This document shows positions 31,406 to 41,770 of a stretch of DNA of 64,000 nucleotides, one piece after another. Numbering within the stretch: position 1 is the stretch's first letter; each line of letters begins with the position of its first letter. The notes under the pieces were generated by a model, which did no database searches, had not been told where the DNA came from, and saw nothing but the letters and a program-made list of their open reading frames with translations. The translations under genes and the position numbers were made by a program. This stretch comes from Histomonas meleagridis (lineage: Eukaryota; Parabasalia; Tritrichomonadida; Dientamoebidae), in NCBI GenBank assembly GCA_020186115.1, contig WSYJ01000075.1, positions 1-64,000 of the forward strand. Direction: 5' to 3'.

Positions 31406-31997
31406 AACGAATTTTTGTAATAAATGTTATAGAGATATAGAAATTGTTTAATGAATCAATTAAATGATTTGTAATTAATGAGACTTTTTCGTATACATAA
31501 AATTTTATGTTTCCATGCAATCGTTGAGATATTATTGAAAGGAAACCACATTTAAAAAGATAACAAGTGCACAGATCAGACGGAAAAAATAGAAAAACAC
31601 ATCCAAACGAGTTTGATTTCTTTATTTATCACTAAATTTAAATATTGTCTTCAGAATGCATTTGAACATGTTAAGAGTTGATAAACATCTTCACGACAAA
31701 AAGTATTTTATGTACAATGCCTTACGAAGTTTATCGTGATGGCTAATTGGTGCAAGAAGAGAAAACAATCGAAATCTTTAGGAGGCATAAAATTTTTACT
31801 GAATTCATTAATGTGATCATTGATACGAAAATATTTTTATTCTTCAATGTTAACATTAAATGTAAATTAAACAGAATTTGTTATATTTAGTAAAAATTAA
31901 TTAAAAATGATAATGAATTCGACGATGTAAAGAATATGTCAAATGAAGAAATTCAAAATTTATATAAACATTGATGAATGATATAATTAAAAATTAT

Positions 31998-33668
31998 TTA
32001 TATTTGAATGTGATTATCAAATTCATTATCTTGGAAATCATTCGCAAATGGATCTTCTTCAATATGATTCATGTGAAAGTTTATGATTTTGTGATCGATA
32101 ACATTTCCTTCATTTTTATAATTTTCGTCATTTTCTTCGTTCATTTCGTTTTCGTCAAATGATGGTGAATTTTTTTTATGTTTTCGTAGATAAATATAAA
32201 GAATAAGAATAAAACAAAAAATGATTAGAACAATAATAACAACACAAATAATTATAAGAATATTATGTTCAGTATCATTTTGAAAATTTTCTTCGTTTTC
32301 GTTGATAATATAATAATATTTCGAATAAAATGAATATGATATTAAATATTGAATAATTGTATATTTATAAAATATGAATTCTGAATACGTGAAATAACGA
32401 TTTAAATTACTAAATGTTAAATATAATGATCGCGATAAAAATGTATTAATAAGAAGTGTTTTCGTATTTGTTATAGTTTGAATTAATACAAATGAATAAG
32501 TTAAAGATTTATTATTTAGAAATGTTTCATAAAATGTATTCGATTTAGTAAATGTGTTTGATTTAGTAAATGTATTTGATTTAGTAAATGTATTCGATTC
32601 AGTAAATGTATTCGATTTAGTAAATGTATTTGTTGGTCTATTCAATGTAAAATTATAATGATGTATGGTTAGAGTTTTAATTTCAGCAGAATCATATCGT
32701 TTATAAAATGTTTCTCCATTTATTGTTGCTTTAATTGTTAATTCTTCATATTTTTGTGCAAGAACATATACATTATAAACTCTTGTGCCTCGTGAAACAT
32801 CATTCGTATATTCTCCATTCGTAATTTCATATTCATTAATAATGCTTGCATTGGAATCAGCACTGACTGCAAGTGTCTTAACATTAAATGTGCCTTCGTG
32901 CTTTAATCCACTAATATAAAATCGCCAATTCGTTGATGATATTTCATTCGGATCGAATCCAGAACCAAGTTGAATTGTAATTTCAAGTATTGGCGTTATA
33001 GTATACACTTGAATTTGAGCATCATCTTTCCCGTAATAAGTATATGATGTTCCTGCAAGGATGTTTAATTGTTCCTTTGCTGATGATGTTTGCACTACAT
33101 TAGTATTAATAATTTTATATCCTTGTGAATTCACATCTGAAAAATATGGATAATATACAGTAAAGGTTATTGTTTCATCTCGATCTTCAAAATAAATACC
33201 ACTTCGTATCATATCATTACTCCAAGTGCATTGCTTATTTATGTACTTAAATTCCATGTCACTCCTGGGTGCATCAACAATTGTAAACCCAAATTTGTCA
33301 CCGGTTTGGAATCTTCCATAAGAAATAAGCTCAAACCAAATTGTATCGTCTGACGCAAGAAGTTTTTCGTTCTTATTATTCATTTGTATATCAGTGCCAT
33401 CGATTTTATCATCATTTTTGTTGAAAATTAAACGAAAATTTTCATTTAAATTAGATGTTTGTAAGTTAGAAATGGAATTTTTGTTATATTTATCATATAG
33501 CTTTTTGTTTTTTTCTTCTAATATATTATTTTGTGTTTTATTGTGTTTGAAGAATCGAAAAAAATCTTTCGAAATTTTAAAATTTGATTGATGTAAATCT
33601 GAATTATTTGCGACACATGAAGCATCACTGCCAAATATAATTATCAATATACTTAATACGATATTCAT
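31998..33668 (-). CDS. Surface protein copy 3 (reverse strand)
   Basis: 556 residues from the ATG at 33668 (MNIVLSILIIIFGSDASC signal peptide). The upstream in-frame ATG of copies 1 and 4 is TTG here. Intact: ectodomain, five FTKSNT units (32535-32624), Tyr/Phe-rich segment, membrane span, and acidic tail with IEEDPFAND ending DNHIQI. Segments such as GKDDAQ in the ectodomain and FLSRSLY before the span tie it to copy 4, and its 3' flank is also shared with copy 4. Confidence 0.9.
   Translation of the reverse strand: MNIVLSILIIIFGSDASCVANNSDLHQSNFKISKDFFRFFKHNKTQNNILEEKNKKLYDKYNKNSISNLQTSNLNENFRLIFNKNDDKIDGTDIQMNNKNEKLLASDDTIWFELISYGRFQTGDKFGFTIVDAPRSDMEFKYINKQCTWSNDMIRSGIYFEDRDETITFTVYYPYFSDVNSQGYKIINTNVVQTSSAKEQLNILAGTSYTYYGKDDAQIQVYTITPILEITIQLGSGFDPNEISSTNWRFYISGLKHEGTFNVKTLAVSADSNASIINEYEITNGEYTNDVSRGTRVYNVYVLAQKYEELTIKATINGETFYKRYDSAEIKTLTIHHYNFTLNRPTNTFTKSNTFTESNTFTKSNTFTKSNTFTKSNTFYETFLNNKSLTYSFVLIQTITNTKTLLINTFLSRSLYLTFSNLNRYFTYSEFIFYKYTIIQYLISYSFYSKYYYIINENEENFQNDTEHNILIIICVVIIVLIIFCFILILYIYLRKHKKNSPSFDENEMNEENDENYKNEGNVIDHKIINFHMNHIEEDPFANDFQDNEFDNHIQI
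32535..32624 (-). repeat. 18-bp stalk repeat, 5 units
   Basis: Five in-frame FTKSNT/FTESNT units on the reverse strand. Confidence 0.93.
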
Positions 33669-33708
33669 TTGCAGCGCATTAAACTGTAAAACGATGCACA
33701 AGTCAAAT

Positions 33709-33733
33709 CATTTTGAAAGTAATCGATCGTTAA
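33709..33733 (-). promoter_or_regulatory. Conserved promoter box of surface-protein copy 3
   Basis: On the reverse strand, TTAACGATCGATT then TTTCAAAATG precede the gene, as in the other copies; the variant ATTACTTTC is shared with copy 4. Confidence 0.55.
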
Positions 33734-33740
33734 GGGAGGG

Positions 33741-35538
33741 TCCGACCAGATATAAATTCACTTTTCAAACAAAAATATCTTCGAACCAAAAAAAAAATTA
33801 TTATTTTTTTGTAGTGAAATGCGCAATTTTATAAATATTTTGTAAACATCAGTTATTTGAGAAAAAAAAAATTTTATTCGTATTCGTCTGGGATACAAAT
33901 GTTCCTGTAATTTTCAGATAATGGAGACCTGAATCGAAATTTTTATCAATGTGATTTATATTTATACACAGATAAATCTTATTTTTTCGCTATTATTATT
34001 TGTATTGCAAAGCTAAAAGAGATCTATTCTCATTAAAAATTTTCAACAAGGTGAAACTTTTATTTGCTCTGTCAAATTTTTTTGGTGCACCTTAAATTGT
34101 CAGAATATCTGGAGTAGATGTTTTCAGACCGATCATTTCCTTATGAATACTACATCAAATTCTGACATCTTTTCATAACAACTGAAGAACATTCACTTCG
34201 TTCAACAATTTTTATGCAGCACTCTCCAGGAAGTTACATGAAAATCATAAACGTGTACGAAAAATACAACAAGCGGTTTTGTTAACTATTATTAATGTGG
34301 AGGTCCCATGTATTCATGAATTTGTAAGCAAAATTAATAATGTCTGTATACATACAAATTGATGATGGCTTACAATTAATTACGATTCAATTATACATTC
34401 ATAGAAAAAACGAAAGCAGAGGGTTCTATAATTAGAGTAGCGGAAAAAAACCCTTTAAATCGATTAACTATATTTAACTTCAAGACTGGCAAGCGGGATT
34501 GCTTTATAGCTCATTTGTCTATTTTCCAATTTAATCTAAGCTTTTTGTTTTAAAAGTACGCGGTTCGAAATCTTTTTGCACTTCCGAAAAATTATTAAAA
34601 ACGCAACATTTTTGATTTATTTAAATAAAATAATTAATTGATTGTATGCAATTTATAAAATACTCAATAGATTGATTAAGGGTTCTATATAATCTTTCTA
34701 CGCGATTTGATCTTTTTTAGTTCTTTCTCAAAACAGGGCACCTCGGGTAACCGCTATATCGGCGGCTCACTAAAAAGCAGGTTTCTCAATTTTTACTTAT
34801 TTTTGCAATTTTATCATTCGAAATTGTTTTATTAAGCAATTTCCCATCTGATAAAATAACTGAAAGCTTTAGAATCTGTAATTTTATTCTCTTGTCACAA
34901 GATTGGAAATTGAATAGACTCATAGAAAATATTCACAATATATGACGATGCATGATTTTTATTTCTTTTTGTGAAATTTCACTCCAGTTTTTCATAGAGT
35001 ATCAAATCAAATTACTCGATTCAATAATAACACTACCTTCAATATTTGGGCTATTACAATTTTCTTTTTAGTTATAACTAACTATATTAAGAAGGACCCT
35101 AGAACCTGTTACTATCTTCCGTTTGGAACTGACATAAATACTTCGATCAAAAGGAAATTCATTTGAATTTTTTATGATCTTAACGTATAATTTTCGACCG
35201 TTTATTTATCCAAGAATGCCTGTTTTTTCTAATGCAATTTAACCAAGAAATTATCAATAATTTGTAAACTAAATATTTTATAATTGAGTTTTTATGGAAA
35301 TTAAAAATATATTTTAATTTTTTATATTTGAATCTTAGTATTTATAATATTTCTATAAGTTTTTATTTGAGGATGTTAACATTTTTCAAATGAAATAAGT
35401 GTCACGAAGACAAATTATAAAAATTCTGTAAAAATGAAAACGATTTGATTATTCGATAACAAAATATACATCAAAAAAAAAGTTGATTTTTTAGGTTGGC
35501 ACAAATTTCCATTTATTTAAGTATACACATGATGAATT
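33741..35538. other. Gene-free AT-rich stretch of 1.8 kb
   Basis: No coding region supported. A weak tRNA-like pattern near 34500-34590 does not fold and is rejected. A GC-rich spot lies near 34740-34770. Confidence 0.6.
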
Positions 35539-38500
35539 ATGTCATCGAAAATTCTCAGTTGTCAAAATATTTTCTCAAAAATACGGTTTTTGAATGAATT
35601 GAAACCCAAAACCGTTAGCCGACATCTTGCAAAGAAGGAAGTTTTAAAATTTTTTATGGCTCAACTTCAACAGATTCCTCCAAAACTTATAGATGCTTGC
35701 CATCCAATATCATCCAATCATAAAATGACAACCTTAGACGGCCCATTGTTTTTAAAAGATTGTCAAACTATTGAAGAAATAACTTTTCGGCGAAACATAT
35801 ATTTAACCTCTCTTCTTAAAGTCTCACATGTCAATATAAAATGGCTTACAATTAATGCCGGTGTTACAACTATGGAAAATCTTGTTTTAAATTGTAAAAT
35901 TCATGTTACAGCACGATCGACCTTAATAGCCAAAAACTGTCGCTTCTGTCCATTTGATCCTAACATTGAATGTTCCATTGAAATATTTGCCAATTCTTAT
36001 GGTAAGTTTGAGAATTGCAAATTTCTATCCAGTTCCAAATCCAGCGTAGTTTTTCGAGATCGCTCAGAAGGTGTTCTTACCAGGTGTAAATTTTCCAGGA
36101 GCAAAAGCACCTCACTTTTAGTCATGGATTCTTCTCGAGTTGAAGTTTATGATTGTACATTTAAAACAGCTGACAAATTTTCATTATATCTTTACCGTAA
36201 CGCCTCCGGTATTATTCGTAACTCATTATTTTCTGAACAATTAGGTAAAGCCATCTTCATATTACAACAATCACAAGCTCATGTCTTCAACACTCGCTTT
36301 GAAGATTGTCAAGGGGGTGGTATTTCGATTGCTGACAAATCCTTAATATACACATCCAATTGCATTTTCCTCAATGTCAAAAATTCGTCAATCCATGCAA
36401 TGAAAGAAAGCAGTGCCCAAATCGAACGCTGTACCTTTGATAACTGCGGCGGGAACGGAGCAAATTTCGAATGTTCCACCGGTTATGTCTATTTATCACG
36501 ATTTATTAATTTCCATTTTCCACCAATTGCATGTTTTGGGAACTTATCAAATCCCGTTATCTTTAAGACCATTATCAAGAATTGTCATTCGTTTGCAGTT
36601 GTTGCACGTGATTGTTCTGTTCCATCCTTTGTTAATGTCTATATTGATGGAGTTGATTCTAATGCTTTTTCTCTTTCTGACTTGAACAAAAGTTTAATTC
36701 GTGATTGTCATATAATGAATTGCAAGAAATATCCATTTTCGATATATAATGGAGCACAACCAATGATATTAAACAATGTCATCAAATGTGATAAAACATT
36801 TGATATATTTACAAAAGGTAATCCACAAATTAAATATAATACATTCATTACAGAAGAAGAATTTAGTTTTAATATTCGGAATAATGGAATTTGTTCAAAA
36901 GAGAATTTCGTTGGTAATATAATCCAAAAGAATAATGAAAAATATGAATTAAAACTTGATGATAATCTTAAGCCTATTCGATCAAATGAAATAATAACTG
37001 TTCAACGTAATGAAGAATTTAAAAACGCTGTTCAAAATGAACTTAAGAAAATTAATTATCAAAAGCCTCAAGTTGATAATAGACAACAAAATCCTCAATT
37101 ACAACAAATACAAAGAATTAATAATAATGGTATTAATCGTATTAATATTGTACAAAATGAAATTCAAGTATATACAAGTTCTGACTTAAGTAATTTGTCA
37201 TTTAAATTAACACAACAAAACTTTAATAAGATTCAAGTAATCGAAAGTAATCCGAATTTCACTCGAATATGTTATATCGTCATCGGTTTTGTAGACATGT
37301 CAAAATTGAGCATCAAAGGCGCCGAGAGCGCGCAGACGATAGAAAAATGTGACGTCTTTGATGACCCTGGGAAATTAAAAAAGGTTTTCGAACTAGATAA
37401 GAATACTGTCGTTAGAATAATAAGTCAAGCAGGACAGACATATAAGATTCGCTTTGGAAAAGAAGGATATATTAAACCTAACCCATTAATTCAACAAAGG
37501 ATTCAACAACAACAAATATTACGCCAAAGAATGCAACCAAATCCTCAACAACAACAACAACAAATGTTACGCCAAAGTCCACAACAAGGATTTATTGCTC
37601 GGTCACAAGAATCGACTGATTTTTCATCACAACAAATATTACGACAAAGTCTCCAAACGAATCCTCAACAACAACAACAAATATTACGCCAAAGTCCACA
37701 ACAAGGATTCATTACACGTTCACAAGAATCGACTGATTTTTCATCTCAACAAATCCAAAGACAACCTTCACAACATGCGCAAGGCTTTATCATTAATAAT
37801 GCAAACAACAACTTCAGAGATCTCTTTGATGCACTTGGAGCTAATTCCATCACAGAATGTAAGCAAAAGGTACATGAATTAAAGGAACAAATTATAAACA
37901 TCACAAAACAACGTAACAATTTCCAAGAAATGTTTAACTCTATGAGCGCTGATAATGATAAGAAAGAAGAACATATCAAAGCACTTCAAAACGAAAACAA
38001 ATTATTAAGGTCTGCAATCAACGACATCTCAAACATCATCAAAGGTAACACTGAAGAAGAGAACAAGCAAAAGACAATAAGTATCGAAGATATCAAATCT
38101 CAACTTAAGGAACTTAAGAAGTCAAATGTCGAAACAAAAATACGAAATGAAGAACTTCATAAGGAAATTAATGAAATGCGAAATGTTCCGCCAAATGAAT
38201 TATTCGATAAATTCGGAGTAAATTCATTCGATGAACTTATGAAACAATATGAAATTCTTCGGAAGTTTAGAGATGATATTTATGGAATTTTGAAAATTGA
38301 TTCAATGGATAAAGCATTAGCAAAAATTAAACATGTAAATAATTCAATAAGAGAATTGACTGAAGTCCAAAGAAATATATTCAGTGTTATGGAAGTCAAT
38401 TCGATAAATGAAATGAAAGATAAAATAAAAATCACAAAAACGGTCAACGAGAAAAGTGCCAAACTATTCAAATATTTGAATGTCGATTCAATTAAAGAGG

Positions 38501-38988
38501 CCGTTAAAAAACTGAAGAACGTTAATGACGAGCTAAAAGTGACATCAATTGAAGAATTAAAAGAACAATTTCACAATTTTAAGAAATCCAAAGAAGAATT
38601 ATATGAAATTTTGGGCGTTAAAACATTTAGTGATGCATTAAATACAATAAGACAATTAAAAAATAATGATGTCCAAAAAATTCTTACAGATTTACGAGTC
38701 GAATCATTAAAAGCATTAGTCGAAGAATTTAACTCTTTGAGGAATTTCAGAGATGAAATGTTGTATGCATTAAATATCAAAGAATATTCGGATGTGTTAT
38801 ATCAAGCAAAGCGGAAAGTGGAATCACTAAATAAAACAGTGAAAACAATGACCGAAAAACAAAAAGAATTAAAAGAAGAAATTGAATCGTTGAAAGAAGA
38901 GAATAAGAAACTGAACGAAAAATTAAATGAATCGAAGCCTTCGCAAAGTTCAGATTGTTCTATATCAGATTCTGAATTCGAATACTAA
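35539..38988 (+). CDS. Right-handed beta-helix protein with Gln-rich linker and repeat coiled coil
   Basis: 1149 residues from the ATG at 35539. Residues ~60-440 show the short-turn pattern of a parallel beta-helix (NCKFLSSSKSSVVFRDRSEG, CKFSRSKSTSLLVMDSSRVEVYDCTF), as in SHCBP1/FBXO11-type proteins; catalytic pectate-lyase residues are not evident. Residues ~647-750 are Gln-rich with two tandem copies of a ~43-residue unit (QQGFI..RSQESTDFSSQQI). From ~775 on is a Lys/Glu coiled coil in which a ~35-residue motif recurs (DALGANSITECKQK, DKFGVNSFDELMKQ, EILGVKTFSDALNT, YALNIKEYSDVLYQ). No signal peptide, so probably a cytoplasmic scaffold. The gene is intact and lies between inverted surface-protein copies 3 and 4. 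Confidence 0.8.
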   Translation: MSSKILSCQNIFSKIRFLNELKPKTVSRHLAKKEVLKFFMAQLQQIPPKLIDACHPISSNHKMTTLDGPLFLKDCQTIEEITFRRNIYLTSLLKVSHVNIKWLTINAGVTTMENLVLNCKIHVTARSTLIAKNCRFCPFDPNIECSIEIFANSYGKFENCKFLSSSKSSVVFRDRSEGVLTRCKFSRSKSTSLLVMDSSRVEVYDCTFKTADKFSLYLYRNASGIIRNSLFSEQLGKAIFILQQSQAHVFNTRFEDCQGGGISIADKSLIYTSNCIFLNVKNSSIHAMKESSAQIERCTFDNCGGNGANFECSTGYVYLSRFINFHFPPIACFGNLSNPVIFKTIIKNCHSFAVVARDCSVPSFVNVYIDGVDSNAFSLSDLNKSLIRDCHIMNCKKYPFSIYNGAQPMILNNVIKCDKTFDIFTKGNPQIKYNTFITEEEFSFNIRNNGICSKENFVGNIIQKNNEKYELKLDDNLKPIRSNEIITVQRNEEFKNAVQNELKKINYQKPQVDNRQQNPQLQQIQRINNNGINRINIVQNEIQVYTSSDLSNLSFKLTQQNFNKIQVIESNPNFTRICYIVIGFVDMSKLSIKGAESAQTIEKCDVFDDPGKLKKVFELDKNTVVRIISQAGQTYKIRFGKEGYIKPNPLIQQRIQQQQILRQRMQPNPQQQQQQMLRQSPQQGFIARSQESTDFSSQQILRQSLQTNPQQQQQILRQSPQQGFITRSQESTDFSSQQIQRQPSQHAQGFIINNANNNFRDLFDALGANSITECKQKVHELKEQIINITKQRNNFQEMFNSMSADNDKKEEHIKALQNENKLLRSAINDISNIIKGNTEEENKQKTISIEDIKSQLKELKKSNVETKIRNEELHKEINEMRNVPPNELFDKFGVNSFDELMKQYEILRKFRDDIYGILKIDSMDKALAKIKHVNNSIRELTEVQRNIFSVMEVNSINEMKDKIKITKTVNEKSAKLFKYLNVDSIKEAVKKLKNVNDELKVTSIEELKEQFHNFKKSKEELYEILGVKTFSDALNTIRQLKNNDVQKILTDLRVESLKALVEEFNSLRNFRDEMLYALNIKEYSDVLYQAKRKVESLNKTVKTMTEKQKELKEEIESLKEENKKLNEKLNESKPSQSSDCSISDSEFEY

Positions 38989-39377
38989 CATATGAAAAAT
39001 ATTTTTTTGTATCAAATAAAAATCGTTTATGATTATATCTTTTGTTTGCGCTAAGAGAAAATTCGAATTTTTGAGTATTTCGATAATTTGGTCAAATGTT
39101 GTACACGAAGAAGACACACAAAACTTCGACATATCAAAAAATATTAAAGGTATTGATGAGTTTAATTCGATATTATATAGGAAAATTTCTTCAGTTTTAT
39201 AATAATCTTTTTCAAAAATCAAGAAAAATAGTAAATGGAATCATTTTTATAATATTTTCAAAAAAAAATCTATTTGATTCTTAGTGAGATTTTTTTATTT
39301 GAAAAAACGAAGTTTATCTGATCTTATTATTTATTTATTATTTTTTTGTATGTAGGTTCAGCCAAATTTCTCAAAAA
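38989..39377. other. Intergenic, no gene seen
   Basis: AT-rich; small open frames on both strands have no recognisable content. Confidence 0.5.
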
Positions 39378-39446
39378 CATAAATCTTCATTTAATTAACC
39401 GTTATAAGCGATCGTTCTCCCTTAACGATCGATTACTTTCAAAATG
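39378..39446 (+). promoter_or_regulatory. Promoter region of surface-protein copy 4
   Basis: Two elements: an upstream block containing TTAATTAACCGTTATAAGCG (repeated at 15551-15586), and the conserved box TTAACGATCGATT plus TTTCAAAATG at 39422-39446. AACCGTTA and TAACGAT are Myb-type cores. Confidence 0.55.
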
Positions 39447-39487
39447 GTTTGACTATGTGCATCGTTTTACAGTTTAATGTGCTGCAA

Positions 39488-41230
39488 ATGAATATCGTAT
39501 TAAGTATATTGATAATTATATTTGGCAGTGATGCTTCATGTGTCGCAAATAATTCAGATTTACATCAATCAAATTTTAAAATTTCGAAAGATTTTTTTCG
39601 ATTCTTCAAACACAATAAAACACAAAATAATATATTAGAAGAAAAAAACAAAAAGCTGTATGATAAATATAACAAAAATTCCATTTCTAACTTACAAACA
39701 TCTAATTTAAATGAAAATTTTCGTTTAATTTTCAACAAAAATGATGATAAAATCGATGGCACTGATATACAAATGAATAATAAGAACGAAAAACTTCTTG
39801 CGTCAGACGATACAATTTGGTTTGAGCTTATTTCTTATGGAAGATTCCAAAACGGTGACAAATTTGGGTTTACAATTGTTGATGCACCCATAACTAACAT
39901 GGAATTTAAGTACATAAATAAGCAATGCACTTGGAGTAATGATATAATACGAACTGGTATTTATTTTGAAGATCGAGATGAAACAATAATATTTACTTTA
40001 TATTATCCATATTTTTCAGATGTGAATTCACAAGGATATAAAATTATTAATACTAATGTCGTGCAAACATCATCAGCAAAGGAACAATTAAACATCCTTG
40101 CAGGAACATCATATACTTATTACGGAAAAGATGATGCTCAAATTCAAGTGTCTCCTATAACACCAATTCTTGAAATTACAATTCAACTTGGATCTGGATT
40201 CGATCCGAATGAAATATCATCAACGAATTGGCGATTTTATATTAGTGGATTAAAGCACGAAGGCACATTTAATGTTAAGACACGTGCAGTCAGTGCTGAT
40301 TCTAATGCAAGTATTATTAATGACTATGAAATTACGAATGGAGAATATACGAATGATGTTTCACGAGGCACAAGAGTTTATAATGTATATGTTCTTGCAC
40401 AAAAATATGAAGAATTAACACTTAAAACAACAATAAATGGAGAAACATTTTATAAACGATATGATTCTGCTGAAATTAAAACTCTAACCATATATCATTA
40501 TAATTTTACATTGAATAGACCAACAAATACATTTACTAAATCAAATACATTTACTAAATCAAATACATTTACTAAATCAAATACATTTACTAAATCAAAT
40601 ACATTTACTAAATCAAATACATTTACTAAATCAAATACATTTACTAAATCGAATACATTTTATGAAACATTTCTAAATAGTGAATCTTTAACTTATTCAT
40701 TTGTATTAATTCAAACTATAACAAATACGAAAACACTTCTTATTAATACATTTTTATCGCGATCATTATATTTAACATTTAGTAATTTAAATCGTTATTT
40801 CACGTATTCAGAATTCATATTTTATAAATATACAATTATTCAATATTTAATATCATATTCATTTTATTCGAAATATTATTATATTATCAACGAAAACGAA
40901 GAAAATTTTCAAAATGATACTGAACATAATATTCTTATAATTATTTGTGTTGTTATTATTGTTCTAATCATTTTTTGTTTTATTCTTATTCTTTATATTT
41001 ATCGCCGAAAACATCAAAAAAATTCACCATCATTTGACGAAAACGAAATGAACGAAGAAAATGACGAAAATTATCAAAATTGTCAAAATAATAAAAATTA
41101 TCAAAATTATCAAAATGAAGGAAATGTTATCGATCACAAAATCATAAACATTCAGATGAATCATATTGAAGAAGATCCATTTGCGAATGATTTCCAAGAT
41201 AATGAATTTGATAATCACATTCAAATATAA
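39488..41230 (+). CDS. Surface protein copy 4
   Basis: 580 residues from the ATG at 39488. Same signal peptide, ectodomain, stalk (seven FTKSNT units at 40532-40657), span and tail as its paralogues, and intact. It is the most diverged in the ectodomain (ITNMEF for RSDMEF, IIFTLYYPYF for ITFTVYYPYF) and its tail has an extra Asn/Gln/Tyr-rich run (NYQNCQNNKNYQNYQ) that looks like expansion of a short repeat. The tail keeps IEEDPFAND. Confidence 0.9.
   Translation: MNIVLSILIIIFGSDASCVANNSDLHQSNFKISKDFFRFFKHNKTQNNILEEKNKKLYDKYNKNSISNLQTSNLNENFRLIFNKNDDKIDGTDIQMNNKNEKLLASDDTIWFELISYGRFQNGDKFGFTIVDAPITNMEFKYINKQCTWSNDIIRTGIYFEDRDETIIFTLYYPYFSDVNSQGYKIINTNVVQTSSAKEQLNILAGTSYTYYGKDDAQIQVSPITPILEITIQLGSGFDPNEISSTNWRFYISGLKHEGTFNVKTRAVSADSNASIINDYEITNGEYTNDVSRGTRVYNVYVLAQKYEELTLKTTINGETFYKRYDSAEIKTLTIYHYNFTLNRPTNTFTKSNTFTKSNTFTKSNTFTKSNTFTKSNTFTKSNTFTKSNTFYETFLNSESLTYSFVLIQTITNTKTLLINTFLSRSLYLTFSNLNRYFTYSEFIFYKYTIIQYLISYSFYSKYYYIINENEENFQNDTEHNILIIICVVIIVLIIFCFILILYIYRRKHQKNSPSFDENEMNEENDENYQNCQNNKNYQNYQNEGNVIDHKIINIQMNHIEEDPFANDFQDNEFDNHIQI
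40532..40657 (+). repeat. 18-bp stalk repeat, 7 units
   Basis: Seven in-frame FTKSNT units, almost all identical at the DNA level, suggesting recent expansion. Confidence 0.95.
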
Positions 41231-41337
41231 ATAATTTTTAATTATATCATTCATCAATGTTTATATAAATTATGAATTTCTTCATTTGACATATTCTTTA
41301 CATCGTCGAATTCATTATCATTTTTATATAATTTTTA

Positions 41338-41574
41338 CTAAATATATAAAATTCTGTTTAATTTACATTTAATATTAACATTGAAATATAAAAATATTTT
41401 CTCATCAATGATCACATTAATGAATTCAGTAAAAATTTTATGCATCCTAAAGAATTCGATTGTTTTCTCTTCATGCACCAAATAGCCATCACGATAAAAT
41501 CTTCGTAAGGCATTGTACATAAAATACTTTTTGTCGTGAAGATGTTTATCAACTCTTAACATGTTCAAATGCAT
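41338..41574 (-). CDS. Small unknown ORF in the duplicated 3' flank
   Basis: A 78-codon frame from the ATG at 41574 (MHLNMLRVDKHLHDKKYFMYN). The homologous sequence near copy 3 (about 31655-31860) starts identically but is frameshifted after MYNALR. I recognise no family; it may be the relic of a gene carried along with the duplication. Confidence 0.3.
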   Translation of the reverse strand: MHLNMLRVDKHLHDKKYFMYNALRRFYRDGYLVHEEKTIEFFRMHKIFTEFINVIIDEKIFLYFNVNIKCKLNRILYI

Positions 41575-41770
41575 TCTGAAGACAATCTTTAAATTTAATG
41601 ATAAATAAAGAAATCAAACTCGTTTAGATGCGTTTTTCTATTTTTTCCGTCTGATCTGTGCACTTGTTATCTTTTTAAATTTGGTTTCCTTTCAATAATA
41701 TCTCAACGATTGCATGGAAACATAAAATTTTATGTATATGAAAAAGTCTCATTAATTACAAATCATTTAA

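Larger units (their letters stand above)
31440..33740 (-). repeat. Segmental duplicate B, inverted (copy 3 block)
   Basis: Reverse-oriented counterpart of ~39405-41770: the surface-protein gene plus about 500 bp of downstream DNA (31440-31997 here). The two form a large inverted repeat around the beta-helix gene. Confidence 0.88.
39405..41770 (+). repeat. Segmental duplicate B (copy 4 block)
   Basis: Forward counterpart of the inverted block at 31440-33740, covering the gene and about 500 bp after it. Confidence 0.88.

Noticed and set aside
34500-34590. tRNA-like pattern (TAGCTCATTTGT resembling an A box and GCGGTTCGAAATC resembling a B box, spaced as in a long-variable-arm tRNA)
   Set aside because: Neither the acceptor nor the T stem pairs, so it is at best a relic.
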